Shown here piece by piece: positions 25,036 through 34,476 of a stretch of 64,000 nt of DNA. The stretch is taken from assembly GCF_038397775.1 (NCBI RefSeq), contig NZ_CP151650.1:1178001-1242000 (forward strand). Reading direction: 5' to 3'. This DNA is from Pseudomonas sp. RC10. Lineage in GTDB: Bacteria > Pseudomonadota > Gammaproteobacteria > Pseudomonadales > Pseudomonadaceae. The stretch's first letter is position 1; the number at the start of each line of letters is the position of its first letter. Under the pieces are notes generated by a model, which was given only the letters and a program-made list of their open reading frames with translations, made no database searches and was not told the DNA's origin. The position numbers and the translations under genes were made by a program.

Positions 25036-25908
25036 TTACTGAAACGCCAATCGATACGCCCGCGGCGTTGCGCCCATGGCCTGTTTGAAGGTGTTGCTGA
25101 AATGACTGGCGCTGGCAAAACCGCAATCCAGCGCAATGTCACCGAAGGGCAGGCGTGTCGTGCGCAAGAGCTGACGGGCGCGGTTCATGCGGCGGGCCAG
25201 CAGGTATTGATGGGGTGGAAAACCAAAGCTTTCGCGGAACATGCGGGCGAAGTGATATTCCGACAGCGCGCACATCGCCGCCAACTGGCCAAGGCTCAAA
25301 GGCTCAGCGAGGTTCGTCTCGATGAACTCCACCAGCCGCCGACGCACATGGGGCGCCAGCCCGCCTTTCAGGCGCAGGCCATCGCGCAGTCCCACCTGAT
25401 TCAACATCATGTGGTCGAGCAGTTCGTGGGCCAGGGTGCTGGTCTGCAAGCGCTCGCCGGGCTCGCTCCAGTTCAGGCGAATCAGGCGATGAAACCGCTG
25501 CGCCTGCTGCGGATCGTCGATGAAGGTGTTTTCTTGCAGCACCATTTCCCGAGGCTCACGGTCCAGCAGCATCAGGCAATTGAGCGCGAACTGTTCAGGG
25601 CTGATGTAGAGGTGCGCCAGGCGAATGTCGCCGTTCACCACCCACGAGGATTGATGCCCGGCGGGGAGAACACAAATCTTGTCCGGTGCGCCTTTCAGGT
25701 CGGGTCGGTCGCGGCGGTAGGTTTCGGTGCCACCCCCGATGTAGCACGACAGGGTGTGATGACTCGGCCCGTGATAATCCTGAGCGTCATGCCGGTTGTT
25801 CCACAAAGCTGCCACAACGCCATCGCCCAGGGATGCGCTCTGCTCCAGCTGCGCGTGGGGCGAGCTGTTGAGCGATTGAAACACCTGGATTTGATCGAGT
25901 GACGACAT
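25036..25908 (-). CDS. AraC family transcriptional regulator
   Basis: A 290-aa regulator. The N-terminal part is a cupin-like sensor (about 20-170). The C-terminal 100 residues hold the two helix-turn-helix motifs: LSLGQLAAMCALSEYHFARMFRESFGFPPHQYLLARRM and then LPFGDIALDCGFASASHFSNTFKQAMGATP, both typical. It is divergent from the EamA transporter, whose start lies 145 bases away, so control of that transporter is a reasonable guess. ATG 25908 is preferred over TTG 25920. The effector is unknown. Confidence 0.85.
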   Translation of the reverse strand: MSSLDQIQVFQSLNSSPHAQLEQSASLGDGVVAALWNNRHDAQDYHGPSHHTLSCYIGGGTETYRRDRPDLKGAPDKICVLPAGHQSSWVVNGDIRLAHLYISPEQFALNCLMLLDREPREMVLQENTFIDDPQQAQRFHRLIRLNWSEPGERLQTSTLAHELLDHMMLNQVGLRDGLRLKGGLAPHVRRRLVEFIETNLAEPLSLGQLAAMCALSEYHFARMFRESFGFPPHQYLLARRMNRARQLLRTTRLPFGDIALDCGFASASHFSNTFKQAMGATPRAYRLAFQ

Positions 25909-26053
25909 GGGGTTCGGCAAGGCTGATGTTCTGTGCCTCGCATCCTACTCCGTAGACGGGGTGCTGCCACCGGGCCACCGATCAAATGCGCAAGATTTTG
26001 CAAATCATGTCAGCCGCGCAGGCCCAGACTGCAGGCTCATTGAGGAGCCTGTC

Positions 26054-26953
26054 ATGAACATCTCGCTGTATCTGCTGACCGTTTTGATCTGGGGCACGAC
26101 CTGGATTGCCCTGAAACTGCAACTGGGCGAGGTGGCGATTCCGGTGTCGATCGTCTATCGCTTCGGCCTCGCGGCGCTGATTCTGTTCGTCATGCTCCTG
26201 GCCAGTCGCACCCTGCAAAAGATGAATCGTCGTGGGCAACTGATTTGTCTGGCCCAAGGCGTCTGCCTGTTCTGTGTGAACTTCATGTGCTTCTACACGG
26301 CGAGTCGCTGGGTTCCCACCGGGCTGGTGGCGGTGGTGTTCTCCACGGCGACGTTATGGAACGCCCTCAACGCTCGCATCTTCTTCAAGCAGAAAGTCGC
26401 CCGCAACGTACTGACCGGTGGCGCGCTGGGGTTGGTGGGGTTGGGTTGCCTGTTCTGGCCCGAACTGTCAGGCCACAGTGCCAGCCGCGAAACCTTGATC
26501 GGTCTGGGTCTGGCCTTGCTCGGCACGCTGTGCTTCTCGGCGGGCAACATGCTGTCGAGCCTGCAACAGAAAGCGGGTCTGCGCCCGCTGACCACCAACG
26601 CCTACGGGATGTTGTACGGCGCGGCGATGCTTTGCGCGTATTGCGTGATCAGCGGCACGCCATTCGCCTTCGAATGGAATGCGCGGTATGTGGGCTCGCT
26701 GTTGTACCTGGTGATTCCGGGGTCGGTGATCGGCTTCACCGCCTACCTGACGCTGGTCGGCCGCATGGGCCCTGAGCGCGCCGCGTATTGCACGGTGCTG
26801 TTCCCGGTGGTGGCGCTGAACGTCTCGGCGTTTGCCGAAGGCTACCAATGGACCCTGCCCGCGTTGATGGGGCTAGTGCTGGTGATGATCGGCAACGTGC
26901 TGGTGTTCCGGAAGCCGAAGGCGGTGGTGCCGGTCGAGGCGAAGTTGGCGTAA
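26054..26953 (+). CDS. EamA/DMT family transporter
   Basis: A 299-aa inner-membrane protein with about ten hydrophobic helices in two EamA repeats, beginning with LYLLTVLIWGTTWIALKLQ, the standard first helix of drug/metabolite transporters. It would export a small metabolite or amino acid by proton exchange. The start ATG 26054 has GAGGAG 6 bases upstream. The divergent AraC regulator next door is the likely controller. A REPIN separates its end from the convergent 2-hydroxyacid dehydrogenase. Confidence 0.85.
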   Translation: MNISLYLLTVLIWGTTWIALKLQLGEVAIPVSIVYRFGLAALILFVMLLASRTLQKMNRRGQLICLAQGVCLFCVNFMCFYTASRWVPTGLVAVVFSTATLWNALNARIFFKQKVARNVLTGGALGLVGLGCLFWPELSGHSASRETLIGLGLALLGTLCFSAGNMLSSLQQKAGLRPLTTNAYGMLYGAAMLCAYCVISGTPFAFEWNARYVGSLLYLVIPGSVIGFTAYLTLVGRMGPERAAYCTVLFPVVALNVSAFAEGYQWTLPALMGLVLVMIGNVLVFRKPKAVVPVEAKLA

Positions 26954-27018
26954 AGCTGGTCGCTGGACTGCTTGAATTGTGATCATGCTCATGCCTGAGT
27001 GGGCATGATCAAAGAAGC

Positions 27019-27105
27019 ATCGCGAGCAAGCTCACTCCTACAGGTCTGTGTCGAGCGCGCATTTCATGAACGACGCAATTCTGTAGGAGTGAGCTTGCTC
27101 GCGAT
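27019..27105. repeat. REPIN, family B (copy 1)
   Basis: Arms TCGCGAGCAAGCTCACTCCT and the complement AGGAGTGAGCTTGCTCGCGA face each other with about 35 bases between them. Found again at 30991, 43183 and 46854. It lies between two convergent genes, a common REPIN site. Confidence 0.88.
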
Positions 27106-27130
27106 TGGATCTCCCAGGCGATGACGTTGA

Positions 27131-28105
27131 TCAGCCCTTCCACACCTGCTGATTCACCAAATCCTGCGGCTTCTCGCCCAACAACGCAGCGCGCAGGTTG
27201 TGGTACGCACGATCTGCCATGGCCTGACGGGTTTCGTGGGTCGCGGAGCCGATGTGTGGCAGGGTCACGGCGTTGCTCAGCTGGAACAGCGGCGACTCGG
27301 CCAGCGGCTCTTTCTCGTACACGTCCAGGCCCGCGCCGCGAAGGGTGCCGTTCTGCAACGCTTCGATCAGCGCCGGTTCGTCGACGATCGGGCCACGGGC
27401 GATGTTCACCAGAATCGCGCTCTTCTTCATCAGCCCCAGTTCACGGGTGCTGATCAGGTGTTTGGTTTTTTCGCTCAACGGCACGACCAGGCAGACGAAA
27501 TCCGACTCGGCCAGCAACTGATCCAGCGTTCGGAATTGCGCCCCCAGTTCCTGTTCAATAGCGGTCTTGCGTGAGTTGCCGCTGTACAGGATCGGCATGT
27601 TGAAACCCAGACGACCGCGACGCGCAACGGCACCGCCGATGTTGCCCATGCCGACGATGCCCAGTGTCTTGCCGTGAACGTCGGTACCGAACTGCGGCGC
27701 TTCGATGCTACGGGTCCACTTACCCGCCTTGGTGTAGGCGTCCAGCTCCGCGACGCGACGGGCGCAGCTCATGATCAGGGAGAAACCAAGGTCGGCGGTG
27801 CTTTCGGTCAGCACGTCCGGGGTATTGGTCAGCATGATGCCGCGCTCGGTGAGGTAGCCGACATCGTAGTTGTCGTAACCGACCGAGATGCTCGACACCA
27901 CTTCCAGCTGTTTCGCGCTTTCCAACTGTTCGCGGCCCAGCTTGCGACCGGCGCCGATCATGCCGTGGCTGTGGGGCAAGGCTTCGTTGAACTGCTCGTT
28001 CAGATCACCCTTTTTCGGGTCCGGGATGATCACGTTGAAGTCTTGCTGCAGGCGCTCGGCCATTTCCGGGGAGACGCGGCTGAAGGCAAGGACAGTCTTT
28101 TTCAT
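27131..28105 (-). CDS. ghrB: D-isomer-specific 2-hydroxyacid dehydrogenase, GhrB/2-ketoaldonate reductase type
   Basis: A 324-aa NAD(P)-dependent reductase. The Rossmann motif GIVGMGNIGGAVARRGRLGF is near residue 150; the substrate Arg is in VNIARGPIVDE, the Glu in YEKEPL and the catalytic His in LPHIGSAT. It closely resembles GhrB/TkrA enzymes, which reduce glyoxylate, hydroxypyruvate and 2-keto-gluconates. In pseudomonads a homologue serves 2-ketogluconate metabolism, but no ketogluconate gene is adjacent, so the substrate remains open. The start ATG 28105 follows an AGAGTAGC stretch, a modest ribosome site. Confidence 0.85.
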   Translation of the reverse strand: MKKTVLAFSRVSPEMAERLQQDFNVIIPDPKKGDLNEQFNEALPHSHGMIGAGRKLGREQLESAKQLEVVSSISVGYDNYDVGYLTERGIMLTNTPDVLTESTADLGFSLIMSCARRVAELDAYTKAGKWTRSIEAPQFGTDVHGKTLGIVGMGNIGGAVARRGRLGFNMPILYSGNSRKTAIEQELGAQFRTLDQLLAESDFVCLVVPLSEKTKHLISTRELGLMKKSAILVNIARGPIVDEPALIEALQNGTLRGAGLDVYEKEPLAESPLFQLSNAVTLPHIGSATHETRQAMADRAYHNLRAALLGEKPQDLVNQQVWKG

Positions 28106-28208
28106 CGGATAGCTACTCTCGGGCGGTTCAGAGGAAAAGTGCGTAGCACGCTAACATTCTTGTGGCGGGATTGGCAGGGCTGCCGGAGGAATGACATCGG
28201 AGTGAGAT

Positions 28209-28299
28209 CTGTGGGAGCGAATTCATTCGCGAAAGACCAGTGCAGTCAACACATCTGCGTGGACTGATCCTTTTTTCGCGAATGAATTCGCTCCCACAG
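28209..28299. repeat. REPIN, family A (copy 5)
   Basis: Arms CTGTGGGAGCGAATTCATTC and the complement GAATGAATTCGCTCCCACAG. It lies between the LysR stop and the 2-hydroxyacid dehydrogenase promoter region. Confidence 0.87.
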
Positions 28300-28318
28300 C
28301 TTCGCGGGTGTTTGCGAG

Positions 28319-29266
28319 CTACACGGTCTCCGGCAACACATGCGTCTGCAAATCCGCCTCATGGGCCGCCATGATTTCCGGCAGGGAACCGCGCAGGTAT
28401 TCGACCCAGGTCTTGATCTTGGCATCCAGGTACTGACGCGACGGATAAATCGCATACAGGTTCAGCTCATGAGAGCGGTATTGCGGCAGCACGCGCACCA
28501 GCGAGCCGTTGCGCAGGCCTTCGATGGCCGAGTAGATCGGCAGAATCCCGATGCCCATGCCGCTGCTGATCGCCGCTTTCATAGCGTCGGCCGAGTTCAC
28601 CAGAAATGGCGAGTTGCCGATGGTCACGGTTTCCTGGCCTTCCGGACCGTCGAACGCCCATTTCTCCAGCGGAAACACCGGGCTGACCAACCGCAGGCAC
28701 GCGTGATTCAGCAAGTCGGCGGGCTTGTAAGCCATGCCGAACGCCTTGATGTACGCGGGCGAGGCACAGACGATGCTGTACGTAATGCCCAGACGCTGGG
28801 ACACGAAACCTGAATCCGGCAACTCGCTGGCCAGCACGATGGAGACGTCGTAGCCCTCTTCGAGCAGGTCCGGCACCCGGTTGGTCATGGTCAGGTCGAA
28901 GGACACGTCCGGGTGATTGCGCCGGTAGCGGGCAATGGCGTCGATCACATAATGCTGACCGACGCCGGTCATCGAGTGCACTTTCAGCTGTCCGGCCGGG
29001 CGCGCATGGGCGTCGCTGGCCTCGGCTTCGGCTTCCTCGACGTACGTCAGAATCTGCTCGCAGCGCAGCAGGTACCGCTTCCCGGCCTCGGTCAGCGCGA
29101 TGCGACGGGTCGTTCGGTTGAGGAGTCGGGTTTGCAGGTGTGCTTCTAGATTGGAGACGGCGCGCGAAACGTTGGCGGTGGTGGTATCCAGCTGAGCTGC
29201 GGCAGCGGTGAAGCTGCCCGCCTGTGCCACGCAACTGAAGGCGCGCATGTTTTGCAGAGTGTCCAT
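28319..29266 (-). CDS. LysR family transcriptional regulator (AaeR-like)
   Basis: A 315-aa LysR regulator: winged helix-turn-helix at residues 1-62 (AFSCVAQAGSFTAAAAQLDTTTANVSRAVSNLEAHL), then a substrate-binding domain of the type that senses a small acid. It is divergent from the efflux set that starts at 29448, with 181 bases between starts, and so is its likely regulator, as AaeR is for AaeXAB in E. coli. The 181-base gap must hold both promoters; I see a TnA motif-like pair but cannot fix a LysR box. Confidence 0.83.
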   Translation of the reverse strand: MDTLQNMRAFSCVAQAGSFTAAAAQLDTTTANVSRAVSNLEAHLQTRLLNRTTRRIALTEAGKRYLLRCEQILTYVEEAEAEASDAHARPAGQLKVHSMTGVGQHYVIDAIARYRRNHPDVSFDLTMTNRVPDLLEEGYDVSIVLASELPDSGFVSQRLGITYSIVCASPAYIKAFGMAYKPADLLNHACLRLVSPVFPLEKWAFDGPEGQETVTIGNSPFLVNSADAMKAAISSGMGIGILPIYSAIEGLRNGSLVRVLPQYRSHELNLYAIYPSRQYLDAKIKTWVEYLRGSLPEIMAAHEADLQTHVLPETV

Positions 29267-29447
29267 TGGCCGTTCTCTGGAGAGATAGCAAATTGTGACA
29301 TGAAGTTACTGATCCATGTCAGCCATACCAAAGGATTATCTCTGGTTCCGTAATAAAGATTCACAGAAGTCCCAGCTTATCGCCGTAACGGGCGCCACCT
29401 AGAATCGCGGCTCGATCCCCATCCTCCTCATTCGGGTAATTGCAGCT

Positions 29448-30959
29448 GTGCCGCGTCGCATCGTCAGAGGGCTGAAACCCCTCAGTGTCTGGGCTTTAAC
29501 GTTACTCATCAGCGGCTGCATCGGAACCGGCGGAATCGCACCTCAAGGCACCTCGATGTCGCCAGACGCATTGGCCACCGACGACGCCATCAAGGCCGCG
29601 GCCAAGGACGCCCATTGGCCGGACGGGCAGTGGTGGCGCGCCTACGGCGACGACCAACTCAACCACTGGATCGAACTGGCGGCTCTGGGCAGCCCAAGCC
29701 TGGCCATCGCCGCTGCGCGCGTGCGACAGGCCAAGGCCATGGCGGGTATCGCCGAGTCGGCGGAATCCCTGCACGTCAATGGCGAGAGCACCCTCAAACG
29801 CCACAATTGGCCGACGGATCAGTTCTACGGGCCGGGCGAGCTGTCCAACACCAGCACTTGGGACAACAACGCCTCCCTTGGCTTGAGCTATTCCCTCGAC
29901 CTCTGGGGCCGGGAAAGCAACAACACCGAGCAGGCACTGGACCTGGCGCACATGAGCGCCGCCGAAGAGCGCCAGGCACAGTTGGAATTGCAGGACAACA
30001 TCGTCCGCGCCTACATCCAGCTGTCGCTCAACTATGCCCAGCGCGACATCGCCGAAGCGACCCTTGCCCAGCAACAGCAAATTCTCGATCTGGCGCAGCG
30101 TCGTCTGAAAGGCGGCATCGGCACGCATTTCGAGGTCAGTCAGGCTGAAACGCCGCTGCCCGAAACCCATCGTCAGATCGATGCGCTGGACGAGGCCATT
30201 GCCCTCAGCCGCAACCAGATCGCCGCGTTGGCAGGGGAGGGGCCGGGAGACGGCGCGAGCCTGCAACGCCCGACACTGTCGCTCAAGACGGCGTTGACCC
30301 TGCCGTCCGCCTTGCCCGCGCAATTGCTCGGCCAGCGCCCTGACGTCGTCGCCAGCCGTTGGCGCGTGGCGGCACAGGCCCGTGGCATCGATGTCGCCCA
30401 CGCCGGTTTCTACCCCAACGTCGATCTGATCGGCAGCCTGGGCTACATGGCCACCGGCGGCGGCATGCTGGAATTTTTGACCGGCAAGAAATTCAACTAC
30501 AGCGTGGGTCCGGCGATCAGCCTGCCGATTTTTGACGGCGGCCGTTTGCGCTCGGAACTGGGCGTGGCGTCGGCGGGGTATGACACAGCCGTTGCGCAGT
30601 ACAACCAGACGCTGGTGACCGCGCTCAAGAGCATTTCCGATCAGTTGATCCGTCGTGAGTCGATGAACAAACAGCAGGTGTTCGCCGATCAATCGGTGGC
30701 TGCGGCGCAGAAGACCTACGACATCGCGATGGTCGCCTACAAACGCGGCCTGACCGACTACCTCAACGTGCTCAACGCGCAAACCCTGTTGCTCCACCAG
30801 GAACAGGTGCAGCAGCAGGTTCAGGCCGCGCGTTTGACCGTGCACGCAGAATTGGTCGTCGCGCTGGGCGGCGGGCTGATGGCAGGCAATGATTCGCCAG
30901 CGGCTGACAAGACCGTGGCGCCGAAACCCCCTGCTTTGTTGAACGTGCTGAGTCGGTGA
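29448..30959 (+). CDS. outer-membrane efflux lipoprotein, NodT/OprM type
   Basis: A 503-aa TolC-family protein. The N-terminus holds a lipoprotein signal with lipobox LISGC, then two homologous halves with long amphipathic helices (TLAQQQQILDLAQRRLKGGIG; QVFADQSVAAAQKTYDIAMVAYKRGLTDYLNVLNAQ) and the motif LLGQRPDVVASRWRVAA, which is diagnostic. It forms the outer-membrane channel for the FUSC and HlyD proteins that follow. The start is GTG 29448, the first possible in frame, with only a weak ribosome site. The C-terminal 25 residues are Pro/Ala-rich. Confidence 0.85.
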   Translation: MPRRIVRGLKPLSVWALTLLISGCIGTGGIAPQGTSMSPDALATDDAIKAAAKDAHWPDGQWWRAYGDDQLNHWIELAALGSPSLAIAAARVRQAKAMAGIAESAESLHVNGESTLKRHNWPTDQFYGPGELSNTSTWDNNASLGLSYSLDLWGRESNNTEQALDLAHMSAAEERQAQLELQDNIVRAYIQLSLNYAQRDIAEATLAQQQQILDLAQRRLKGGIGTHFEVSQAETPLPETHRQIDALDEAIALSRNQIAALAGEGPGDGASLQRPTLSLKTALTLPSALPAQLLGQRPDVVASRWRVAAQARGIDVAHAGFYPNVDLIGSLGYMATGGGMLEFLTGKKFNYSVGPAISLPIFDGGRLRSELGVASAGYDTAVAQYNQTLVTALKSISDQLIRRESMNKQQVFADQSVAAAQKTYDIAMVAYKRGLTDYLNVLNAQTLLLHQEQVQQQVQAARLTVHAELVVALGGGLMAGNDSPAADKTVAPKPPALLNVLSR

Positions 30960-30990
30960 TCCAGATGCGCATCTGTGGCCTGGTCGGGCG

Positions 30991-31087
30991 CTATCGCGAG
31001 CAAGCTCACTCCTACAGGTTATGTGGCGGGTCGCTGATTTCGCTCACGACGAATTTCGGCTGTAGGAGTGAGCTTGCTCGCGATAGC
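30991..31087. repeat. REPIN, family B (copy 2)
   Basis: Arms TCGCGAGCAAGCTCACTCCT and the complement. It lies between the outer-membrane channel gene and the FUSC gene, so it sits inside the presumed efflux operon. Confidence 0.88.
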
Positions 31088-31119
31088 CGTCCTGCGGCCA
31101 ATGCAGGTCTTGAATTGAA

Positions 31120-33306
31120 ATGACCCAAGCCCTGCACTGGCTCAAATCCCTCGAATTTCGTCGCGAGCTCAACGGCTGGGCGCGCAGCGACGGGGTGACG
31201 TGGATTTACATCTTCAAAGTCCTGATGGCCGCGTTCCTGACCTACTGGGTCGCGATGCGTCTGGAACTCCCGCAACCGCGTACGGCCATGATCACGGTGT
31301 TCATCGTCATGCAGCCCCAGAGTGGCCACGTGTTCGCCAAGAGTTTCTATCGCCTGATCGGCACGCTGGCGGGCTCCGTCGTGATGGTCACGCTGATGGC
31401 CCTGTTCGCCCAGAACAGCGAGCTGTTTCTCGGCAGCCTGGCCATCTGGGTTGGCCTCTGCTGCGCAGGCGCCGCACGCTACCGAAACTTCGCCGCGTAC
31501 GGTTTTGTGCTCGCCGGCTACACGGCGGCGATGACCGGCCTGCCTGCGCTCGCTCACCCTGAAACTTCGTTCATGGCGGCGGTGTGGCGGGTGCTGGAAA
31601 TCTCCCTCGGCATCGTCTGCTCGACCTTGGTCACCGCGGCGATCCTGCCGCAAAGCTCTGGCGCGGCGATGCGCAACGCGCTGTATCAGCGCTTTGGCGT
31701 ATTCGCGCAGTTCGTCGTGACCGGGCTGCGCGGTGAGGGCAATCCGGCGGCTTTCGAAGCCAGCAACGTGCGTTTCATCGCCGATGCGGTCGGGCTGGAA
31801 GGCCTGCGCGCTGTGACGGTGTTCGAAGACCCGCACATGCGCCGGCGCAACGGTCGCTTGAACCGCTTGAACAGCGAATTCATGACCATCACCACGCGCT
31901 TCAACGCCTTGCATCAATTGCTGGAGCGTCTGCGTAGTCGTGGTGTGACGCCTGCCGTCGCGGCCATCGAGCCGGGCCTCAATGCCTTGGCCGAGCTGCT
32001 TCAGGGCTTCGCCGGTCGTGCGCTGACCAACGCCGACGCCGCGCTGCTGGCCCGTCGGCTGAGCGACTTCAAGGCCGACCTGCCTGAACAGGTGCGCAGT
32101 CTCCGCGCTGAATTCCTCAAGACCGCGCCCAGCGACAACGACCTGCTGGATTTTCACACCGCCTACGAATTGATGTATCGCTTCGTCGATGACCTGCACG
32201 ACTACGCCGAGACCCACGCCTCGCTGGCCGACCATCGTCACGAGCGGGAGAACTGGGTCGAACCGTTCGTCTCCACCACCAACTGGATGTCGTCTGTAGC
32301 GTCGGGCGTTCGGGCGACGTTCATTCTGGGCGTGATGTCGGTGTACTGGGTCGCGACCGCCTGGCCCAGCGGGGCCTCAATGACATTGGTGTCAGCGGCG
32401 ACCGTTGCCTTGTCGGCGACCACCGCGAACCCTCGGCGCATGTCGTTCCAGATGGCTTGCGGCACGTTTTTGGGCGCGCTGCTCGGCTTCTTCATCACCT
32501 TCTTCGTGCTGCCCCGCATCGACGGCTTCCCCTTGCTCTGCATGGTGCTGGCGCCGGTGTTCGTGCTCGGGACATTTCTGACCACGCGCCCGCAGTGGGT
32601 CGGCTATGGGTTGGGTTTGCTGATCTTCTTCAGCATCGGTTCGGCGCCAGACAACCTCACGGTCTACAACCCGTATACGTTTATCAACGATTACATCGCG
32701 ATGGTCATCGGCATGCTGCTGTGCGCAGCGGCCGGGGCAATCATTCTGCCGCCCAACAGTCGCTGGCTGTGGCAACGGCTGGAAGGGGATTTGCGTCAGC
32801 AGGTGGGATTTGCGATCAGCGCGCCGTTGCGTCGGATTCGTTCGAGTTTCGAGAGCCGCACCCGCGACCTGATGCATCAGGCCTACGGTCTGGCCGCAGG
32901 CAAACCCGAGGTGCAGCGCAACCTGCTGCGCTGGATGCTGGTGGTGCTGGAAATCGGCCACGCGATCATCGAATTGCGCCGCGAGCAGGACGTGCTGCCT
33001 GTGCATCCGAGCTATGCGGAATCCCAGCCGTGGCGTCAGGCGATCCGCGCCATGGGCCGCTCGCTGGTGCGCCTGTTCCTGCAACCCGACCCCCACAATC
33101 TGGCGCGCAGCCTGGCGGCCGTGGACCACGCGATTGTCTGCGTGCAGAACACCGACGAGCCGTTCGCCCCGCATTTCGACACCTCGGCGCTGCGTCGAGT
33201 GAAAAGCTACCTGCACTTCATCCGCACCTGCCTGCTCGACCCGCAATCACCGTTGGCCTCGTCGCCCCCCGAGCACGCCGTGCAAGGACTTTCCCATGCC
33301 ACGTGA
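31120..33306 (+). CDS. FUSC family transporter (AaeB-like)
   Basis: A 728-aa membrane protein with two sets of about five to six helices, one at residues 25-175 and one at 390-545, separated by a large soluble part; this is the FUSC/AaeB layout. First-set segments include FKVLMAAFLTYWVAMRL, LAIWVGLCCAGAARY and FVLAGYTAAMTGLPALA; the second set begins at GVRATFILGVMSVYWVATAW. AaeB exports aromatic carboxylic acids such as p-hydroxybenzoate; this gene is the pump of the set. It overlaps the DUF1656 gene by 11 bases. Confidence 0.85.
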   Translation: MTQALHWLKSLEFRRELNGWARSDGVTWIYIFKVLMAAFLTYWVAMRLELPQPRTAMITVFIVMQPQSGHVFAKSFYRLIGTLAGSVVMVTLMALFAQNSELFLGSLAIWVGLCCAGAARYRNFAAYGFVLAGYTAAMTGLPALAHPETSFMAAVWRVLEISLGIVCSTLVTAAILPQSSGAAMRNALYQRFGVFAQFVVTGLRGEGNPAAFEASNVRFIADAVGLEGLRAVTVFEDPHMRRRNGRLNRLNSEFMTITTRFNALHQLLERLRSRGVTPAVAAIEPGLNALAELLQGFAGRALTNADAALLARRLSDFKADLPEQVRSLRAEFLKTAPSDNDLLDFHTAYELMYRFVDDLHDYAETHASLADHRHERENWVEPFVSTTNWMSSVASGVRATFILGVMSVYWVATAWPSGASMTLVSAATVALSATTANPRRMSFQMACGTFLGALLGFFITFFVLPRIDGFPLLCMVLAPVFVLGTFLTTRPQWVGYGLGLLIFFSIGSAPDNLTVYNPYTFINDYIAMVIGMLLCAAAGAIILPPNSRWLWQRLEGDLRQQVGFAISAPLRRIRSSFESRTRDLMHQAYGLAAGKPEVQRNLLRWMLVVLEIGHAIIELRREQDVLPVHPSYAESQPWRQAIRAMGRSLVRLFLQPDPHNLARSLAAVDHAIVCVQNTDEPFAPHFDTSALRRVKSYLHFIRTCLLDPQSPLASSPPEHAVQGLSHAT

Positions 33307-33496
33307 AATCGCCTTCCACGGCGTTTACATGCCGACCGTGACGCTGATGTTCCTGGTCGCCATGGTGCTTTCCTGGGCGCTGGACCGCTTCATGTCTGGC
33401 CTCGACCTGTACCGTTTTTTCTGGCATCCGGCGTTGCTGCGCCTGAGCCTGTTCAGCTGCATTTTTGGCGCGATGGCGCTGACCGTTTACCGTTGA
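33296..33496 (+). CDS. DUF1656 small membrane protein (AaeX-like)
   Basis: A 66-aa protein with two hydrophobic helices (VTLMFLVAMVLSWALDRF and LFSCIFGAMALTVY) and the family start MPREIAFHGVYMP. DUF1656 proteins sit between the FUSC and HlyD genes in many proteobacteria (AaeX in E. coli) and their role is unknown. The start overlaps the FUSC gene and the stop is 17 bases before the HlyD start, in keeping with a tight operon. Confidence 0.85.
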   Translation: MPREIAFHGVYMPTVTLMFLVAMVLSWALDRFMSGLDLYRFFWHPALLRLSLFSCIFGAMALTVYR

Positions 33497-33513
33497 GGCA
33501 CATGTAACCCGAG

Positions 33514-34371
33514 ATGAAAAAGCTCATCAGTCTGATCGCGACGTTATTGATTCTGGCGCTGGCCATCTGGATCGGCCGCCTGCTGTGGATTCACTACATG
33601 GACACGCCCTGGACCCGCGACGGCCGCGTGCGCGCTGACGTGATCAACGTTGCCGCCGATGTCAGCGGCGTGGTCATCGACGTGCCGGTCAAGGACAACC
33701 AGCCCGTGAAAAAGGGCGACCTGTTGATGCAGATCGACCCCGAGCATTACCAGTTGGCGGTCAAACAGGCCGAAGCGCTGGTCGCGTCACGCAAAGCTAC
33801 GTGGGAGATGCGCAAGGTCAACGCCGCCCGCCGCAAGGACATGGACGCGCTGGTGATTTCTGCCGAAAACCGCGAAGACGCTTCCAACGTCGCCAACTCC
33901 GCTCAGGCCGATTACCAACTGGCCGTGGCGCAACTGGAGGCTGCGCAACTCAACCTGCAACGCACCAAAGTGCTGGCGGCGGTTGATGGCTACGTCACCA
34001 ACCTCAACGTGCATCGCGGGGATTACGCACGCATCGGCGAAGCAAAAATGGCGGTGGTCGACAAGAACTCGTTCTGGGTGTACGGCTTCTTTGAAGAGAC
34101 CAAGCTGCCCCACGTGAAAATCGGCGACCCGGCGGACATGCAGTTGATGAGCGGCGAAGTGATGAAGGGCCACGTCGAAAGCATCGCCCGTGCGATCTAC
34201 GACCGCGACAACCCGGAAAGCCGCGAACTGATCGCTGACGTCAACCCGACCTTCAACTGGGTGCGTCTGGCCCAGCGCGTTCCGGTACGCATCCACCTGG
34301 ATAACGTACCGGACAGCGTGGTGTTGGCGGCGGGGATCACCTGCACGGTGATCGTGAATCCGCAGCCGTGA
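33514..34371 (+). CDS. HlyD family periplasmic adaptor (AaeA-like)
   Basis: A 285-aa membrane fusion protein: N-terminal anchor (LISLIATLLILALAIWIGRLLW), a lipoyl/barrel-sandwich part split by a short helical hairpin (ADVSGVVIDVPVKDNQPVKKGDLLMQIDPEHY; then RTKVLAAVDGYVTNLNVHRGDYA) and a C-terminal beta barrel. It links the inner-membrane FUSC pump to the outer-membrane lipoprotein. Its length fits AaeA (310 aa in E. coli). ATG 33514 is the only start in keeping with the anchor. Confidence 0.85.
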   Translation: MKKLISLIATLLILALAIWIGRLLWIHYMDTPWTRDGRVRADVINVAADVSGVVIDVPVKDNQPVKKGDLLMQIDPEHYQLAVKQAEALVASRKATWEMRKVNAARRKDMDALVISAENREDASNVANSAQADYQLAVAQLEAAQLNLQRTKVLAAVDGYVTNLNVHRGDYARIGEAKMAVVDKNSFWVYGFFEETKLPHVKIGDPADMQLMSGEVMKGHVESIARAIYDRDNPESRELIADVNPTFNWVRLAQRVPVRIHLDNVPDSVVLAAGITCTVIVNPQP

Positions 34372-34476
34372 TCAAACACTCTCGGGAAGCGGTGGCTGGA
34401 CGGCCGCCGCCTTGCGCGAGGTCGATCTGGAGGAACGGTGCTTGGCGATCTGCGGGTGTATCCGATGCGAGATGGA

